From positions 1 through 64,000 of the forward strand of contig CALULP010000003.1 in NCBI GenBank assembly GCA_944321495.1: a stretch of DNA of 64,000 bases, given 5' to 3'. Below the pieces are notes generated by a model, which was not told the origin of the DNA, ran no database searches, and worked only from the letters and a program-made list of their open reading frames with translations. Source of the stretch: an uncultured Bacteroides sp. (GTDB taxonomy: Bacteria > Bacteroidota > Bacteroidia > Bacteroidales > Bacteroidaceae). The translations under genes were made by a program, and so were the position numbers. Shown here piece by piece: positions 49,887-60,052 of this stretch (the stretch's first letter is position 1; every line of letters starts with the position of its first letter).

Positions 49887-52800
49887 ATGAGAAAGCATTC
49901 TTGGAAAAAGTGCATAAACCAACATTTATGCCGAATTGCATGGGTACTTCTATTCGTGGTACCGGCAATGAATAGCCTTTGGGCTAATCCTTCTCAAAGC
50001 AAAACAGTGACAGGTACCGTGACCTCGGCCACGGACGGATTCCCGTTGATCGGTGTGACCGTGCAGGTGAAAGAAACTGCCACGGGCGGCATCACCGACC
50101 TCGACGGGCGTTATTCTGTGCAGGCAGAGAAGGGCAATACCTTGGTGTTTTCCTACATCGGTTTCAAAAGCCAGGAAATCGTTGTGGGGGACGCCGCTGT
50201 GATTGACGTCGTATTGGAGGAAGACAACGAAGTACTCGACGAAGTGGTCGTTGTGGGATACGGCGTGCAGAAAAAGAAACTGGTGACAGGCGCCACCGTG
50301 CAGGTGAAGGGTGAAGAGCTGGCGAAGCTGAACACCAACAACCCCTTGCAGGCCATGCAGGGCCAGACGCCGGGCGTGAACATCATCAGCGAGTCCGGAC
50401 AGCCGGGGTCGGACATGAAGGTCATCATCCGTGGCCAGGGCTCCAACTCCAACAACGGCCCGCTCTATGTGGTGGACGGCATCCCGGGCGTGGACATCAA
50501 GAACATCAGCCCCAGCGACATTGCCAGCATCGATGTGCTGAAGGATGCCGCCTCGGCAGCCATCTACGGCGCGCAGGCAGCCAATGGCGTTGTCATCGTG
50601 ACCACCCGCAGCGGACAGGAGGGCAAGGCGCAGGTGACCTTCGACGCCTACTATGGCTGGCAGAGCGCCGCCCGCAAGATTGACATGCTCAACGCCCGGC
50701 AGTACATGGCGCTGATGGACGAGCAGAACCTGAACTCGGGCAACGGCGTGTACGACTGGAGCTCTTACGCCTCCATCTACGATGCCAACGGCAATGTGCA
50801 CAACACCAACTGGATTGACGAGATGTTCAAGGACAACGCCGCCACGCAGAGCTACACGCTGGGCGTCACGGGCGGTTCGGCCACCAATACCTATGCCGTT
50901 TCGTTGGGCTACTACAGCCAGGAAGGCATCGTGGGCGGCAAAGATGCCTCCAATTACGAGCGTTACAACTTTCGTATCAATATGGAGCAGAAACTCTACG
51001 GCGACTTCCTGAAGGTGGGCGAGAACGTATCCTTCGCTTATGTGAGGAATTCCAACCTGGGCACGGGCAACATGTACAACAACGCCCTGCGCGGCGCTTA
51101 TGCCACTTCGCCCTTGCAGCCCGTGTACTTGCAGCAGGACGGCCGTGCCGACCTGAACAATGGCTACAGTTATTCCGTGGCTACGGACTGGTACCAGTAT
51201 GACGGCAACCCTGTGGCTTCGATGTACCGCAACCGCGTGCTCAACGACAACCAGAACTGGGTGGCCAACGTGTATGCAGAATTGCAGCCCATAAAGAACC
51301 TGCGCATCCGCACGCAGCTGGGCTTCAACCAGAACGCCAATGCTTACCGCGATTATAAACCCGCCTATACCTCTACTACTTCCGACAGCAAGGGCGAGCC
51401 TACCATGAGCCAAAGCATGTACAAAGGCTGGACCTTGGTGTGGACCAATACGGCTACCTACGACTGGAGCATCAAGGAGCACGATTTCAATGCCCTGATT
51501 GGTATGGAAGTAGAGCGCAACGGGGGCGACAATATGAACGGTAACAACACGCTGCTCGACATCTATGACGACTGGGAACATGCTTACCTGGACAATGCCG
51601 TCAACATTAATACCGGCGAGCTGCACGGTTATCCGGCAGAAGAATACCGCCGCATGTCTTACTTCGCGCGTGTCGGCTGGTCGTTCCGCGACAAGTACAT
51701 GGTGAACGCCACCCTGCGCGCCGACGGTTCTTCACGCTTTGCACCGGGCAACCGCTTCGGCTGGTTCCCCTCGGTATCTGCCGGTTGGACCCTGTCCGAG
51801 GAAAGCTTTATGGAGAGTACCCGCAGTTGGCTGGACTTCTTGAAGCTGCGTGCCAGCTGGGGCCAGGTGGGCAACAACAACATCGGCGACAACCGCTACC
51901 GCGCCAGCGTGACGCTTTCGGGCGCGGGGTATAACTTCGGCACGGGCAAGGGCTCTGCGGTCAATTCGGTAGGCGCTTACCCCAATTCTCTTGGCAATGA
52001 CAACCTGACGTGGGAAACTTCCGAGCAGACCAACATAGGTATCGATGCCCGCTTCCTCAACAGCCGCCTGGGCTTGAACTTCGACTGGTACTACAAGGTG
52101 ACGCGCGACTGGCTGGTGCAGGCGCCGGTTATCGCCACGGCAGGCGTGGCACAGTCGGGCTGGCCTTACATCAACGGCGGTGACGTGACCAACAAAGGCG
52201 TGGAAATCGGCCTGACTTGGAACGACCAGATTGGTGAAGACTTCATGTACAACATAGGCGCCAACATGGCTTACAACAAGAATGAGGTGGGCAGCATTCC
52301 TACCGAGGGAGGCATCCTGCACGGCTCTACGAACATCATGTTCAACAACCAGACGGAATTTTACCGCTGCTCCAACGGCGAGCCGATGGGTTACTTCTGG
52401 GGCTACAAGACAGCCGGCATCTTCCAGAACCAGCAGGAGATAGACGAGTGGGTGGCTGCCGGGAACGGTGTGCTGAACAGCGTGGCTCCCGGTGAGGCCA
52501 AGTTTGTGGACATCAACCATGATGGTGTTATCGATGATGCGGATAAGGTTAATCTGGGCAACGGTATTCCTAAGTTCAACTTTGGTTTCAATCTGGGCTT
52601 TACGTACAAGAACTTCGACTTCTCTACTACATGGACAGGCGCTGCAGGCTTCAAGGTAGCCAATGGCGGTTACCGCAACTGGGGCAACTCCTCGCAAGCC
52701 AACTATACCACTTATTTCTTGGGCCGTTGGACGGGTGAAGGTACTTCCAACACCATTCCGCGCCTGACGAATACCGACAGCAGCTGGACCAGCTTCTCCG

Positions 52801-53057
52801 ACCTCTACTTGCAGGATGGCGATTACTTGAGAATCTCCAACATTACTTTGGGTTATGATTTCGCCAAGTTGCTCAGCTGCAAGTACATCAGCCAGGCACG
52901 CCTTTATGTGCAGGCTCAGAACCTCTTTACTTTCACCAAGTACAACGGCATGGACCCGGAAGTAGGTTTCGGCCAAGACTCATGGATGTCCGGTCTGGAT
53001 ACGGGCAGTTATCCCCATGCCCGTACATTCTTGGTAGGTGTAAATCTTAAATTCTAA
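49887..53057 (+). CDS. SusC-like TonB-dependent glycan transporter
   Basis: A 1056-residue outer-membrane transporter. After the signal peptide (cleaved near SLWA) comes a CarboxypepD-like domain at ~40-115 (VTGTVTSATDGFPLIGVTVQ), the SusC signature DEVVVVGYGVQKKKLVTGAT, the plug (GPLYVVDGIPGVDIKNISPS, DVLKDAASAAIYGAQAANGV) and a long barrel ending in LVGVNLKF. It pulls oligosaccharides into the periplasm with its SusD lid. SusD follows after 14 bases. The substrate is best judged from the GH5 and GH43 genes: a beta-linked plant glycan. Confidence 0.96.
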   Translation: MRKHSWKKCINQHLCRIAWVLLFVVPAMNSLWANPSQSKTVTGTVTSATDGFPLIGVTVQVKETATGGITDLDGRYSVQAEKGNTLVFSYIGFKSQEIVVGDAAVIDVVLEEDNEVLDEVVVVGYGVQKKKLVTGATVQVKGEELAKLNTNNPLQAMQGQTPGVNIISESGQPGSDMKVIIRGQGSNSNNGPLYVVDGIPGVDIKNISPSDIASIDVLKDAASAAIYGAQAANGVVIVTTRSGQEGKAQVTFDAYYGWQSAARKIDMLNARQYMALMDEQNLNSGNGVYDWSSYASIYDANGNVHNTNWIDEMFKDNAATQSYTLGVTGGSATNTYAVSLGYYSQEGIVGGKDASNYERYNFRINMEQKLYGDFLKVGENVSFAYVRNSNLGTGNMYNNALRGAYATSPLQPVYLQQDGRADLNNGYSYSVATDWYQYDGNPVASMYRNRVLNDNQNWVANVYAELQPIKNLRIRTQLGFNQNANAYRDYKPAYTSTTSDSKGEPTMSQSMYKGWTLVWTNTATYDWSIKEHDFNALIGMEVERNGGDNMNGNNTLLDIYDDWEHAYLDNAVNINTGELHGYPAEEYRRMSYFARVGWSFRDKYMVNATLRADGSSRFAPGNRFGWFPSVSAGWTLSEESFMESTRSWLDFLKLRASWGQVGNNNIGDNRYRASVTLSGAGYNFGTGKGSAVNSVGAYPNSLGNDNLTWETSEQTNIGIDARFLNSRLGLNFDWYYKVTRDWLVQAPVIATAGVAQSGWPYINGGDVTNKGVEIGLTWNDQIGEDFMYNIGANMAYNKNEVGSIPTEGGILHGSTNIMFNNQTEFYRCSNGEPMGYFWGYKTAGIFQNQQEIDEWVAAGNGVLNSVAPGEAKFVDINHDGVIDDADKVNLGNGIPKFNFGFNLGFTYKNFDFSTTWTGAAGFKVANGGYRNWGNSSQANYTTYFLGRWTGEGTSNTIPRLTNTDSSWTSFSDLYLQDGDYLRISNITLGYDFAKLLSCKYISQARLYVQAQNLFTFTKYNGMDPEVGFGQDSWMSGLDTGSYPHARTFLVGVNLKF

Positions 53058-53071
53058 TTAAACAGACAGGT

Positions 53072-54772
53072 ATGAAAAAGAATAAATTACTATACAATTG
53101 CATGGCGTTGGGCGTGGCAGCATGGGTGTTGTCAGGCTGTGGCGACGCTTTCTTGGATACCAGTTCCAAGACGACCTTGAATTCCGGCTCGTTTTATCAG
53201 AACGAGGTGCAGGCGCAATACGCCGTAATCGGCTGTTACGACGGTTACCAGCGCACCGTTTCCAATGGGAGTTGGCCTACCTTGTTCCAGGCCGTGGAAA
53301 CCATGTCCGACGACTGTTTGGGCGGAGGCGGTCCCGATGACCGTGCCGACCGCCTGATGGACCGTTTTGATATGAGCTATATGTCGAGCCAGATAGATTT
53401 GTTCAACGGGCTTTGGGGCGATTATTACCAAGGCATTTACCGTTGCAACATGTTGATTAACTCGCTCGACAACATCTCTTGGTCTTCCGAGGATGCCCGC
53501 CTGGTGGTAGAGAGCGAGGCGCGTGCCCTGCGTGGGCTGATGTATTTCGACTTGCTCCGCCTGTTTGAAAACGTGCCTTTGCTGCTGGAGGCCACCGATG
53601 AAATCGTGCCCCAGGCAGCTCCCGATGACGTCTACGCACAGGTGGTGACCGACTTGAAGTTTGCTGCCGACAACATGCCTGCCGGCCAGTATGCCGACAA
53701 GGCAAGCAACCTGGGCCGCGTGACCAAGTATGCTGCCGGTGCCATGCTGGCGCGCGTGTATCTGTTTTACGACGGGGTTTACAACAACAACAGCCGCGGC
53801 ACCATGCCCGGTGACTTGACCGCAGCACAGGCTTTGCAGTATTGCGAGGATGTGATAGGCTCCCCCAACTATGATTTGGAGCCTGTCTTTGCCAACCTGT
53901 GGCCTGCCGCTTGTACGGAAGCTACCACGGTAGACCAAGGCCGTGTCTCTACCTATGTGGAGGCCAGCGTGGAACACGTATGGGTGGTGAAGTTCAACAA
54001 CGACCAAAACTGGACTAACACCAACATCAACGGCAACAAGTTTATCGTGAATTTCGGCATGCGCAACACGACAGGCTATGCGCCTTACGGAAACGGTTGG
54101 GGGGCATGCCCGATAACCCCGTATGCCGCCGGCCTGTTTGATGCTGACGATATGCGCGGCGACGCCACCATTATCGACTGCCGGGCTATCGGCGCTTTCG
54201 ATGTGCAAGTAGCTACTGATTGTATGGATTATACCGGCTATGTCAACAAGAAATATTGCCCGCTTATCTTTACGGACGGCACTTCCATGCCGGCTGCCGA
54301 AACTACGGTAGATGGTGGCAACATGCAGACCAACCAAGACCAAGACTGGGTGCTGATGCGTTATGCCGACGTGCTGCTGATGGCGGCAGAGTTGGGAAGC
54401 CCCAACGCCATGGAATACTTTAACCAGGTACGTGAACGTGCCTATGGCAATACGTCGCACAACCTGGGCGCTGCGCCTACGCTCCAGCAGGTTTGGGATG
54501 AGCGTCGCAAGGAATTCATGGGCGAGGGAATCCGGCACTTCGACCTGATGCGCCAGGGCTTGGATGCCTACGTTGCCGCGCAACTGGGGCAAGCCACTTC
54601 CAACGGCTCTGCTTCCGGTACGCCTGTCACGGTCTACAACAGTGGGGTGGCAGAAACCGTTGCAGCTTCGTACGTGGATGACAACATCCGCACCAAGAGA
54701 GGCTTCTGCCAGATTCCGAATACGCAGATTACCCTTTCCGGCAACGTGTATAACCAGAATGCAGGCTGGTAA
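53072..54772 (+). CDS. SusD-like glycan-binding lipoprotein
   Basis: A 566-residue RagB/SusD family lipoprotein (lipobox LSGC, Cys23). FLDTSSKTTLNSGSFYQNEV opens the conserved N-terminus, YRCNMLINSLDNI and ALRGLMYFDLLRLFENVPLL belong to the TPR-like scaffold, and VWDERRKEFMGEGIRHFDLM is the hallmark near the C-terminus. It caps the SusC pore and binds sugar at the surface. It is the second gene of the operon. Confidence 0.95.
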   Translation: MKKNKLLYNCMALGVAAWVLSGCGDAFLDTSSKTTLNSGSFYQNEVQAQYAVIGCYDGYQRTVSNGSWPTLFQAVETMSDDCLGGGGPDDRADRLMDRFDMSYMSSQIDLFNGLWGDYYQGIYRCNMLINSLDNISWSSEDARLVVESEARALRGLMYFDLLRLFENVPLLLEATDEIVPQAAPDDVYAQVVTDLKFAADNMPAGQYADKASNLGRVTKYAAGAMLARVYLFYDGVYNNNSRGTMPGDLTAAQALQYCEDVIGSPNYDLEPVFANLWPAACTEATTVDQGRVSTYVEASVEHVWVVKFNNDQNWTNTNINGNKFIVNFGMRNTTGYAPYGNGWGACPITPYAAGLFDADDMRGDATIIDCRAIGAFDVQVATDCMDYTGYVNKKYCPLIFTDGTSMPAAETTVDGGNMQTNQDQDWVLMRYADVLLMAAELGSPNAMEYFNQVRERAYGNTSHNLGAAPTLQQVWDERRKEFMGEGIRHFDLMRQGLDAYVAAQLGQATSNGSASGTPVTVYNSGVAETVAASYVDDNIRTKRGFCQIPNTQITLSGNVYNQNAGW

Positions 54773-54802
54773 TGAATGTATAACGTCAAAAAATCTAAGC
54801 AT

Positions 54803-56611
54803 ATGAAATTGAACTACTATATTTATTCGTTGGTAGCGAGCGTACTGCTGGTATTCAGTGCCTGTACGCCCGAGGAATACGAGATGGGCGGCAAGACTTT
54901 CACCTCCGAGGAGCTGGTGGAAGGCGTGGCCTATACAGTGACGCACGATGCGGACAACCCGAACATCGTTTACCTGAAGAGCCTGCTGGGACCGGAATAT
55001 ACCCCGCTGTGGGAGCATCCCCAAGGGCGCAGCCAAGAGGCGGAAGTAACCTTGCAGATTGCCTTTGAAGGAACGTATGAAGTGACCTTTGGCGTGGAAA
55101 CGCGTGGTGGAGTGGTTTATGGCGCCCCGTCAACGTTTACCATCGATAACTTCTGTGCCGACTTTGTGACAGGGGAAATGTGGGATCTCTTGGCCGGGGG
55201 TGCCGGTAATTCCAAGACCTGGGTTCCCGATAATGGCTCTTATGGCCTGCAGCAGGGATTCTATACTTGCTTTGACCCCAGCGCAACGTATGCCGATATG
55301 ATTCAGAGCGGAAGCAAGTGGACAACAGCGAGCAAGACTTGGTGGGAACCCTCCAATGCCGATGCCGGTGTGACGGAAGACGACCTGATGGCCTCCATGA
55401 CCTTCTCCCTGCAAGGCAATGCAGGCCTGTCTGTTACTACTTATAAGGGTGGCGCACCCACAACCCAGGAAGGACTGTTCAGCATGAACACAAGCAATCA
55501 TACCATCAGTGCCATTGACGTGGACTTTGCCCACGGTGCCTGGGCAGATGGCAAGGCAGTGGATTTCAGGAACAATTTCCAGATATTGGTGCTGACGGAA
55601 AACCAGCTGATGATAGGCAACTACCGCGATGAGGCCATGTCCGGCGAAGGCCGCTGCGTATATTGCTGGAACTTTGTTTCCAAGGACTATGCCGACAATT
55701 ACGAAGCGCCTGTCGTAGAGGTTTATCCCACTTTGCCTGCCGATTGGCGCGACTATGTGGAGCCTAAGACCAACCAGATTATCACGTATGTATTGGATGA
55801 AAAGAAGCCTTTTGACTGGTGCAACCCCGATGGCACGCTGAAGAACGTGGCCAGCACGGCCGCTGCCGGCATCGATGGCTTGGAGCTGGAACTCAACAGC
55901 CGCGAAAGCACTTACAAGGTGACTACGCCCGATGGCCAGGTTGTAGAAGGCACTTACACCCTCAGTGCGGATGGCATCTATACGTTCAGTGCAGGCCTGC
56001 CGGAAGTAACCTTGTCTGCCGACGGGCGTGCCGTGTTCAAGCTGGGCGGCGACAATGCCTTGCGCATCATGCAGATTGCTTTGGATGACTATTCCGGCAG
56101 CCTCAGTGACCTGTGGCTGGGTGGCGTGGAGCAAGATGCTTTCGGACACCGCTACCAGTACATGGGCTACCACTTCGTGCCGAAGCAGGAAGGTGAAGCG
56201 GTAGAACGCTTCACGGCATCGCTGCACTATTTCAACAGCACTTGGGGGTACACACCTGCCAGTGCGGATGTGTACATTACGGGCGATGGCACCTATACTT
56301 TCGTCATAGAAGGCGCTGATAGCGACCCTTACGGCGTATATCTGGATGTCATGGGCATACTGGGCGATTATCCTAACGTCGGCATTGTCATTACGGACAT
56401 CAAGGTGGATGGCAACAGTGTGGCGTTTGATGATTCTGTCATTGAACGTGGTATAGGAGATGATGCCGATACCGCCCGTCGTTATATCGTGAATCCTTGG
56501 AATGAGAATACGGCCGGAGATGCAGGCAAGTATGCCTTTGCTTCAAGCATTGAGGTGACCATCCAGGTGACGATGGAAACCGGTACGCCTTTCATAACGC
56601 CGGGTGAGTAA
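54803..56611 (+). CDS. Surface lipoprotein, probable glycan-binding protein (SGBP)
   Basis: A 602-residue lipoprotein (lipobox FSAC, Cys21) with acidic residues after the cysteine, typical of surface export. A PKD/Ig-like beta domain occupies the first ~100 residues (VTLQIAFEGTYEVTFGVETR). The rest is a long all-beta protein rich in Trp and Tyr (SKTWVPDNGSYGLQQGFYTC, SKWTTASKTWWEPSNADAG). I cannot assign a named family. Position after SusD and composition suggest a surface glycan-binding protein. The start at 54803 gives a lipoprotein signal, and the stop of SusD lies 30 bases upstream. Confidence 0.75.
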   Translation: MKLNYYIYSLVASVLLVFSACTPEEYEMGGKTFTSEELVEGVAYTVTHDADNPNIVYLKSLLGPEYTPLWEHPQGRSQEAEVTLQIAFEGTYEVTFGVETRGGVVYGAPSTFTIDNFCADFVTGEMWDLLAGGAGNSKTWVPDNGSYGLQQGFYTCFDPSATYADMIQSGSKWTTASKTWWEPSNADAGVTEDDLMASMTFSLQGNAGLSVTTYKGGAPTTQEGLFSMNTSNHTISAIDVDFAHGAWADGKAVDFRNNFQILVLTENQLMIGNYRDEAMSGEGRCVYCWNFVSKDYADNYEAPVVEVYPTLPADWRDYVEPKTNQIITYVLDEKKPFDWCNPDGTLKNVASTAAAGIDGLELELNSRESTYKVTTPDGQVVEGTYTLSADGIYTFSAGLPEVTLSADGRAVFKLGGDNALRIMQIALDDYSGSLSDLWLGGVEQDAFGHRYQYMGYHFVPKQEGEAVERFTASLHYFNSTWGYTPASADVYITGDGTYTFVIEGADSDPYGVYLDVMGILGDYPNVGIVITDIKVDGNSVAFDDSVIERGIGDDADTARRYIVNPWNENTAGDAGKYAFASSIEVTIQVTMETGTPFITPGE

Positions 56612-56649
56612 GATGTGTCTATGATTAACCAATTAAAAAGTAAAAGACT

Positions 56650-58308
56650 ATGAAACTAAGATATTTATCAGGACTTCTGCTGTTGGCAACGGGACTGTTC
56701 GCCGCCTCGTGCGATGAAGACGACTACATCATTGCCACCGGCAATATCATTACCGAAGTGACTACGGGGGAAGCCTCTTCCATTACAGCGGTTTCGGCTG
56801 TGGTGCAGGGCACGGTAAAAGACCTTTCCGGCTCGGCTTCCGGCTCTTATACGGTGGGCGTGTATTATGGCACGGCTGCCGACCCCACTACGGCAGGAAC
56901 GCAACAGTTGGGCAGCCTGGATGAAAACGGCACGGTAACGGCTACGCTGACCGGGCTGACCACGGGCGCTACGTATTACTACGCCACCTTCGTCACGTTG
57001 CAGTCGCGGCTGACCACCTTTGGCGACGTGAAGTCGTTTGTAGCTACTGACGCTGCTGTCGTCACTATGGATGCCACGGACGTCACGGCTACGAAGGCTA
57101 CCCTCAACGGCCAGTTCTCGGGCATAGACGGCCTGGATGAAGAAACCCTGGTTACCGGCGTGAAGCTGGCGCGCACCGCCGAAGGCGTGCAGGCAGGTAC
57201 TGCCTGTCCTGTCGGTGTGGTAAGCGGCCTGCTCCCGGCTACCACTTACTACTATGCTGCTTATGCCGTGGTAGGAGGGGTTGAAGTATATGGCGAAACC
57301 AAGACGCTGGCCACGGCGGCTCAAGAGATGCCCTATGTGGATTTGGGCTTGGGGCTGGACGTGCTGTGGGCTGCTTACAACCTGGGCGCGGAGGCTGAAA
57401 CGGAAACCGGTGCCCGGTTTGGCTACGGGGATGCCACAGGCATGTTGCTCAGCGACGAGGCAGGCGATTATCCGGCTGCCGATGTGTCGAGCACGGCAAA
57501 CGATGCTGCTTTTGTGCTCGATTTGGATGGCAACCGCGCCGTGGAAAGCCGTATGCCTACTGCCGCGGAAATAGCTGCGCTGATAGCCCATACCACCCAG
57601 ACGGAAGAAACGGTGGATGGCGTGAGCGGCATCCGTTTTACCGGCACGAACGGCAACAGCATTTTCCTGCCCGCCACCGGTTATCGTGATGGCGCGGCAG
57701 CCATTGCCGACGGCAACGGTTACTACTGGGGAGGCACCATCGATGCCACCAATGCCGATTATGCAAGCTCGTTGTCGTTCAGCGGATCCGGAGTAGTGGC
57801 AGGCCATTCGCAACGTCAGCTGGGCTTTGCCATCCGCCCGGTGCGCGATGCCGATGCACTCCGCTGGGAGAGTGCCCGCCTGGTATGCGGCGACCTCGAA
57901 GAGAATGGCAGGATGCGTATAGAAATCTACAACCAATACGGCGCGAAAGCCTCTGCCCCGGCTGTGGATTTGGACATGCTGACTTTCCAGAAGAACATGG
58001 TGATAACCTTTACCTTGTCCGGCATCACGGGTAATCTGAAAGAAGGCGCGGCAGGTTCTTACGTTGCCGGCCTGCAGTTTGCCGATGCCGACTGGTATCC
58101 TTCTTACTGGTCTGCCCTTGCCGAGGGCGCCTACGAGGATACCGTTACCGGTGACGGCACTTATACCGTATCGATGGAAGTGCCCTCCGAAAGTAGCGGG
58201 GCGGCCGTGTTCTGCATTGATATCGCCAACTTGTGGAACGACCTTGCCGACACCTCGTTGGTCAAAGTAACCCTCGATTCCATAAAACTCGATGTAGAGG
58301 AAATGTAA
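56650..58308 (+). CDS. FN3-like and FISUMP-like surface lipoprotein
   Basis: A 552-residue lipoprotein (lipobox FAAS followed by Cys21). Two fibronectin-type modules are seen at ~30-130 and ~135-220 (TAVSAVVQGTVKDLSGSASG and TATKATLNGQFSGIDGLDEE, each with a TTYYYA-like strand). Then comes a domain resembling Fibrobacter major paralogous (FISUMP) repeats, YVDLGLGLDVLWAAYNLGAE and RMPTAAEIAALIAH, ending in LGFAIRPVRD. A last beta-rich domain may bind sugar (MRIEIYNQYGAK). It is the fourth gene of the operon and ends at a terminator. Confidence 0.75.
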   Translation: MKLRYLSGLLLLATGLFAASCDEDDYIIATGNIITEVTTGEASSITAVSAVVQGTVKDLSGSASGSYTVGVYYGTAADPTTAGTQQLGSLDENGTVTATLTGLTTGATYYYATFVTLQSRLTTFGDVKSFVATDAAVVTMDATDVTATKATLNGQFSGIDGLDEETLVTGVKLARTAEGVQAGTACPVGVVSGLLPATTYYYAAYAVVGGVEVYGETKTLATAAQEMPYVDLGLGLDVLWAAYNLGAEAETETGARFGYGDATGMLLSDEAGDYPAADVSSTANDAAFVLDLDGNRAVESRMPTAAEIAALIAHTTQTEETVDGVSGIRFTGTNGNSIFLPATGYRDGAAAIADGNGYYWGGTIDATNADYASSLSFSGSGVVAGHSQRQLGFAIRPVRDADALRWESARLVCGDLEENGRMRIEIYNQYGAKASAPAVDLDMLTFQKNMVITFTLSGITGNLKEGAAGSYVAGLQFADADWYPSYWSALAEGAYEDTVTGDGTYTVSMEVPSESSGAAVFCIDIANLWNDLADTSLVKVTLDSIKLDVEEM

Positions 58309-58345
58309 CAGACGGTGTGACGGATTAGATTAATTAATTTGCGAC

Positions 58346-58386
58346 AGGCCGGTGTCTTTGCATGTGCAGGGATGCCGGCCTTTTGG
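58346..58386 (+). terminator. Terminator of the SusC operon
   Basis: AGGCCGG at 58346-58352 pairs CCGGCCT at 58375-58381, followed by TTT. It lies 38 bases after the last SusC-operon gene. Confidence 0.7.
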
Positions 58387-58483
58387 CTATGGAGGGGGCG
58401 TTGCCGGAACAGGGCTTCAAGTCCGCCCGGGAGCGCTTTCCTGCCCCGGCTTTGTGGATTGTAGATATAAATTATTGTTTCAT

Positions 58484-58515
58484 TTTGATAAATTAAACGA
58501 AAGTCATATATTTGT
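58484..58515 (+). promoter_or_regulatory. Complete promoter of the DUF5723 gene
   Basis: TTTG at 58484-58487, a 20-base spacer and TATATTTG at 58508-58515 match the full Bacteroidales consensus. Transcription should start near 58522. This gene is therefore regulated apart from the SusC operon. Confidence 0.75.
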
Positions 58516-58544
58516 CCGCAAATAATGTCTAAATGTACTATTTC

Positions 58545-59921
58545 ATGAAACGGATTGCTTATTTGAGAGTGTTGGTTATTGCCGCAGTATTAGGATTGGC
58601 AATGCCAATGTCGGCGCAATTCTTGCGCACAGGTTACTTTATGGACGGCAGCAACAGGATGCAGCTGAATCCTGCCAACCTGCCCAGCCGGGGCTACTTG
58701 GATGTGCCGGCGCTGGGTACGCTGAATGTGGGTGCATACACCAATTCGCTGGGGTTGAATGACTTGATTAACACGTTTGATTCGGACGGGGATTTCTGGG
58801 ATAACCCGGACTTCTACAACAAGCTGAAGGTGGCCAACAACCTGGGCGTTTCCCTGTCGACGGACATTATCTCGTTCGGCTTCTACCGGGGCAAGAACTT
58901 CTGGAGCGCCAATGTGGGTGTGCGCCTGGATGTGGAGGCCGGCATCCCGAGGAACATGTTCGACTACCTGCGCGAAAGCCCGGACGATATGGACGACTTG
59001 TCGGGCTGGAACGGGCGAAACGACCGGATCAGCGACCTGAACTTGGGCCTGAACGCCTTTACGGAAGTGGGCGTGGGCTATGCCCGCATCGTGAACGACC
59101 GCTTGACGGTGGGTGGAAAGTTCAATGTGCTCCTGGGCGTGGGCAACCTGGATATGAACATCAACAACATCCAGATCACCTCGAACGAATTGTATGATAA
59201 TTATGGCAACATCAATTACGATGCCGAGGCTACGATAGACGTGGATGCCAGCCTGGAGGCCAACATGAAAGGCCTGGAGCTGACCACGGACCAGGACGGC
59301 GTGATAGACGGCGTGGAGATGAACGGCTTCGGTATTGGCGGCTATGGCGTGGGCATCGATCTGGGCGCCACGTACCGCCTGCTGGACAACCTGACCGTGT
59401 CGGCGGCTGTCACCGACCTGGGCTTCATTTCCTGGTCCAAGGGTTCTTCGACGGTGGTCGAGGGTGACAATACGCAGACCTACAATGGCAACAATGTTGG
59501 TGAATTCTTGGACCGTGTGGACGGCGGCGAGGTGATAGACTTCGACATGTTCGGCTTGCAGAAGGGCAACGTGCAGAAGAAACGCTCCACGCGCCTGCCG
59601 ACCACGCTGACGGTAGGTGCCGAATACGGTTTCTGGAAAAACAGGTTCTCGGTAGGCGCGTTGTCCACCACCCGTTGGGGAATGTACCGCACGCTGAGCG
59701 AGCTGACCTTGTCCGCCAACTTCCGTCCGGCAAGGGCCATTGGCTTGTCTGCCAGCTACTCCATGCTGCAAAGCGCCGGCAAGACGTTTGGCGCGGCCGT
59801 GAAGCTGGGTCCCTTGACCATCGGTACCGACTACCTGTTCCTGGGCAAGAATACCCGCAGCGTGAATGTCTTCATGGGCATTTCGATGGGACTGGGCAAG
59901 ACGCGTCCCGAAGTGGACTGA
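58545..59921 (+). CDS. DUF5723 outer-membrane beta-barrel protein
   Basis: A 458-residue protein with a signal peptide cut after PMSAQ. RTGYFMDGSNRMQLNPANLP is the DUF5723 opening. Amphipathic strands run through the protein (GGYGVGIDLGATYRLLDNLT) and it ends like a barrel protein (VFMGISMGLGKTRPEVD), resembling PorV-like or FadL-like outer-membrane proteins. The function is unknown. It has its own promoter and terminator, so its place inside the polysaccharide locus may be coincidental. ATG at 58533 is an alternative start. Confidence 0.8.
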   Translation: MKRIAYLRVLVIAAVLGLAMPMSAQFLRTGYFMDGSNRMQLNPANLPSRGYLDVPALGTLNVGAYTNSLGLNDLINTFDSDGDFWDNPDFYNKLKVANNLGVSLSTDIISFGFYRGKNFWSANVGVRLDVEAGIPRNMFDYLRESPDDMDDLSGWNGRNDRISDLNLGLNAFTEVGVGYARIVNDRLTVGGKFNVLLGVGNLDMNINNIQITSNELYDNYGNINYDAEATIDVDASLEANMKGLELTTDQDGVIDGVEMNGFGIGGYGVGIDLGATYRLLDNLTVSAAVTDLGFISWSKGSSTVVEGDNTQTYNGNNVGEFLDRVDGGEVIDFDMFGLQKGNVQKKRSTRLPTTLTVGAEYGFWKNRFSVGALSTTRWGMYRTLSELTLSANFRPARAIGLSASYSMLQSAGKTFGAAVKLGPLTIGTDYLFLGKNTRSVNVFMGISMGLGKTRPEVD

Positions 59922-59950
59922 TGTTCCGGACCGGCCATGACGAAATATAA

Positions 59951-59993
59951 CGGGGATGTGCCACTTTCCTTGGGTGGCGCATCCCCGTTTTTT
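59951..59993 (+). terminator. Terminator of the DUF5723 gene
   Basis: CGGGGATGTGCCAC at 59951-59964 pairs GTGGCGCATCCCCG at 59974-59987 with one G-U pair, followed by TTTTTT. Confidence 0.88.
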
Positions 59994-60052
59994 GTCGGCT
60001 TCTGCCGGCGGCGGGACATCCGGGTGTCCTGCCGTCCGGCTTTGCTTTTATC

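Noticed and set aside
53132..55036. 634-residue leftward open frame
   Set aside because: Antisense to SusD and the following lipoprotein; no start context and no family.
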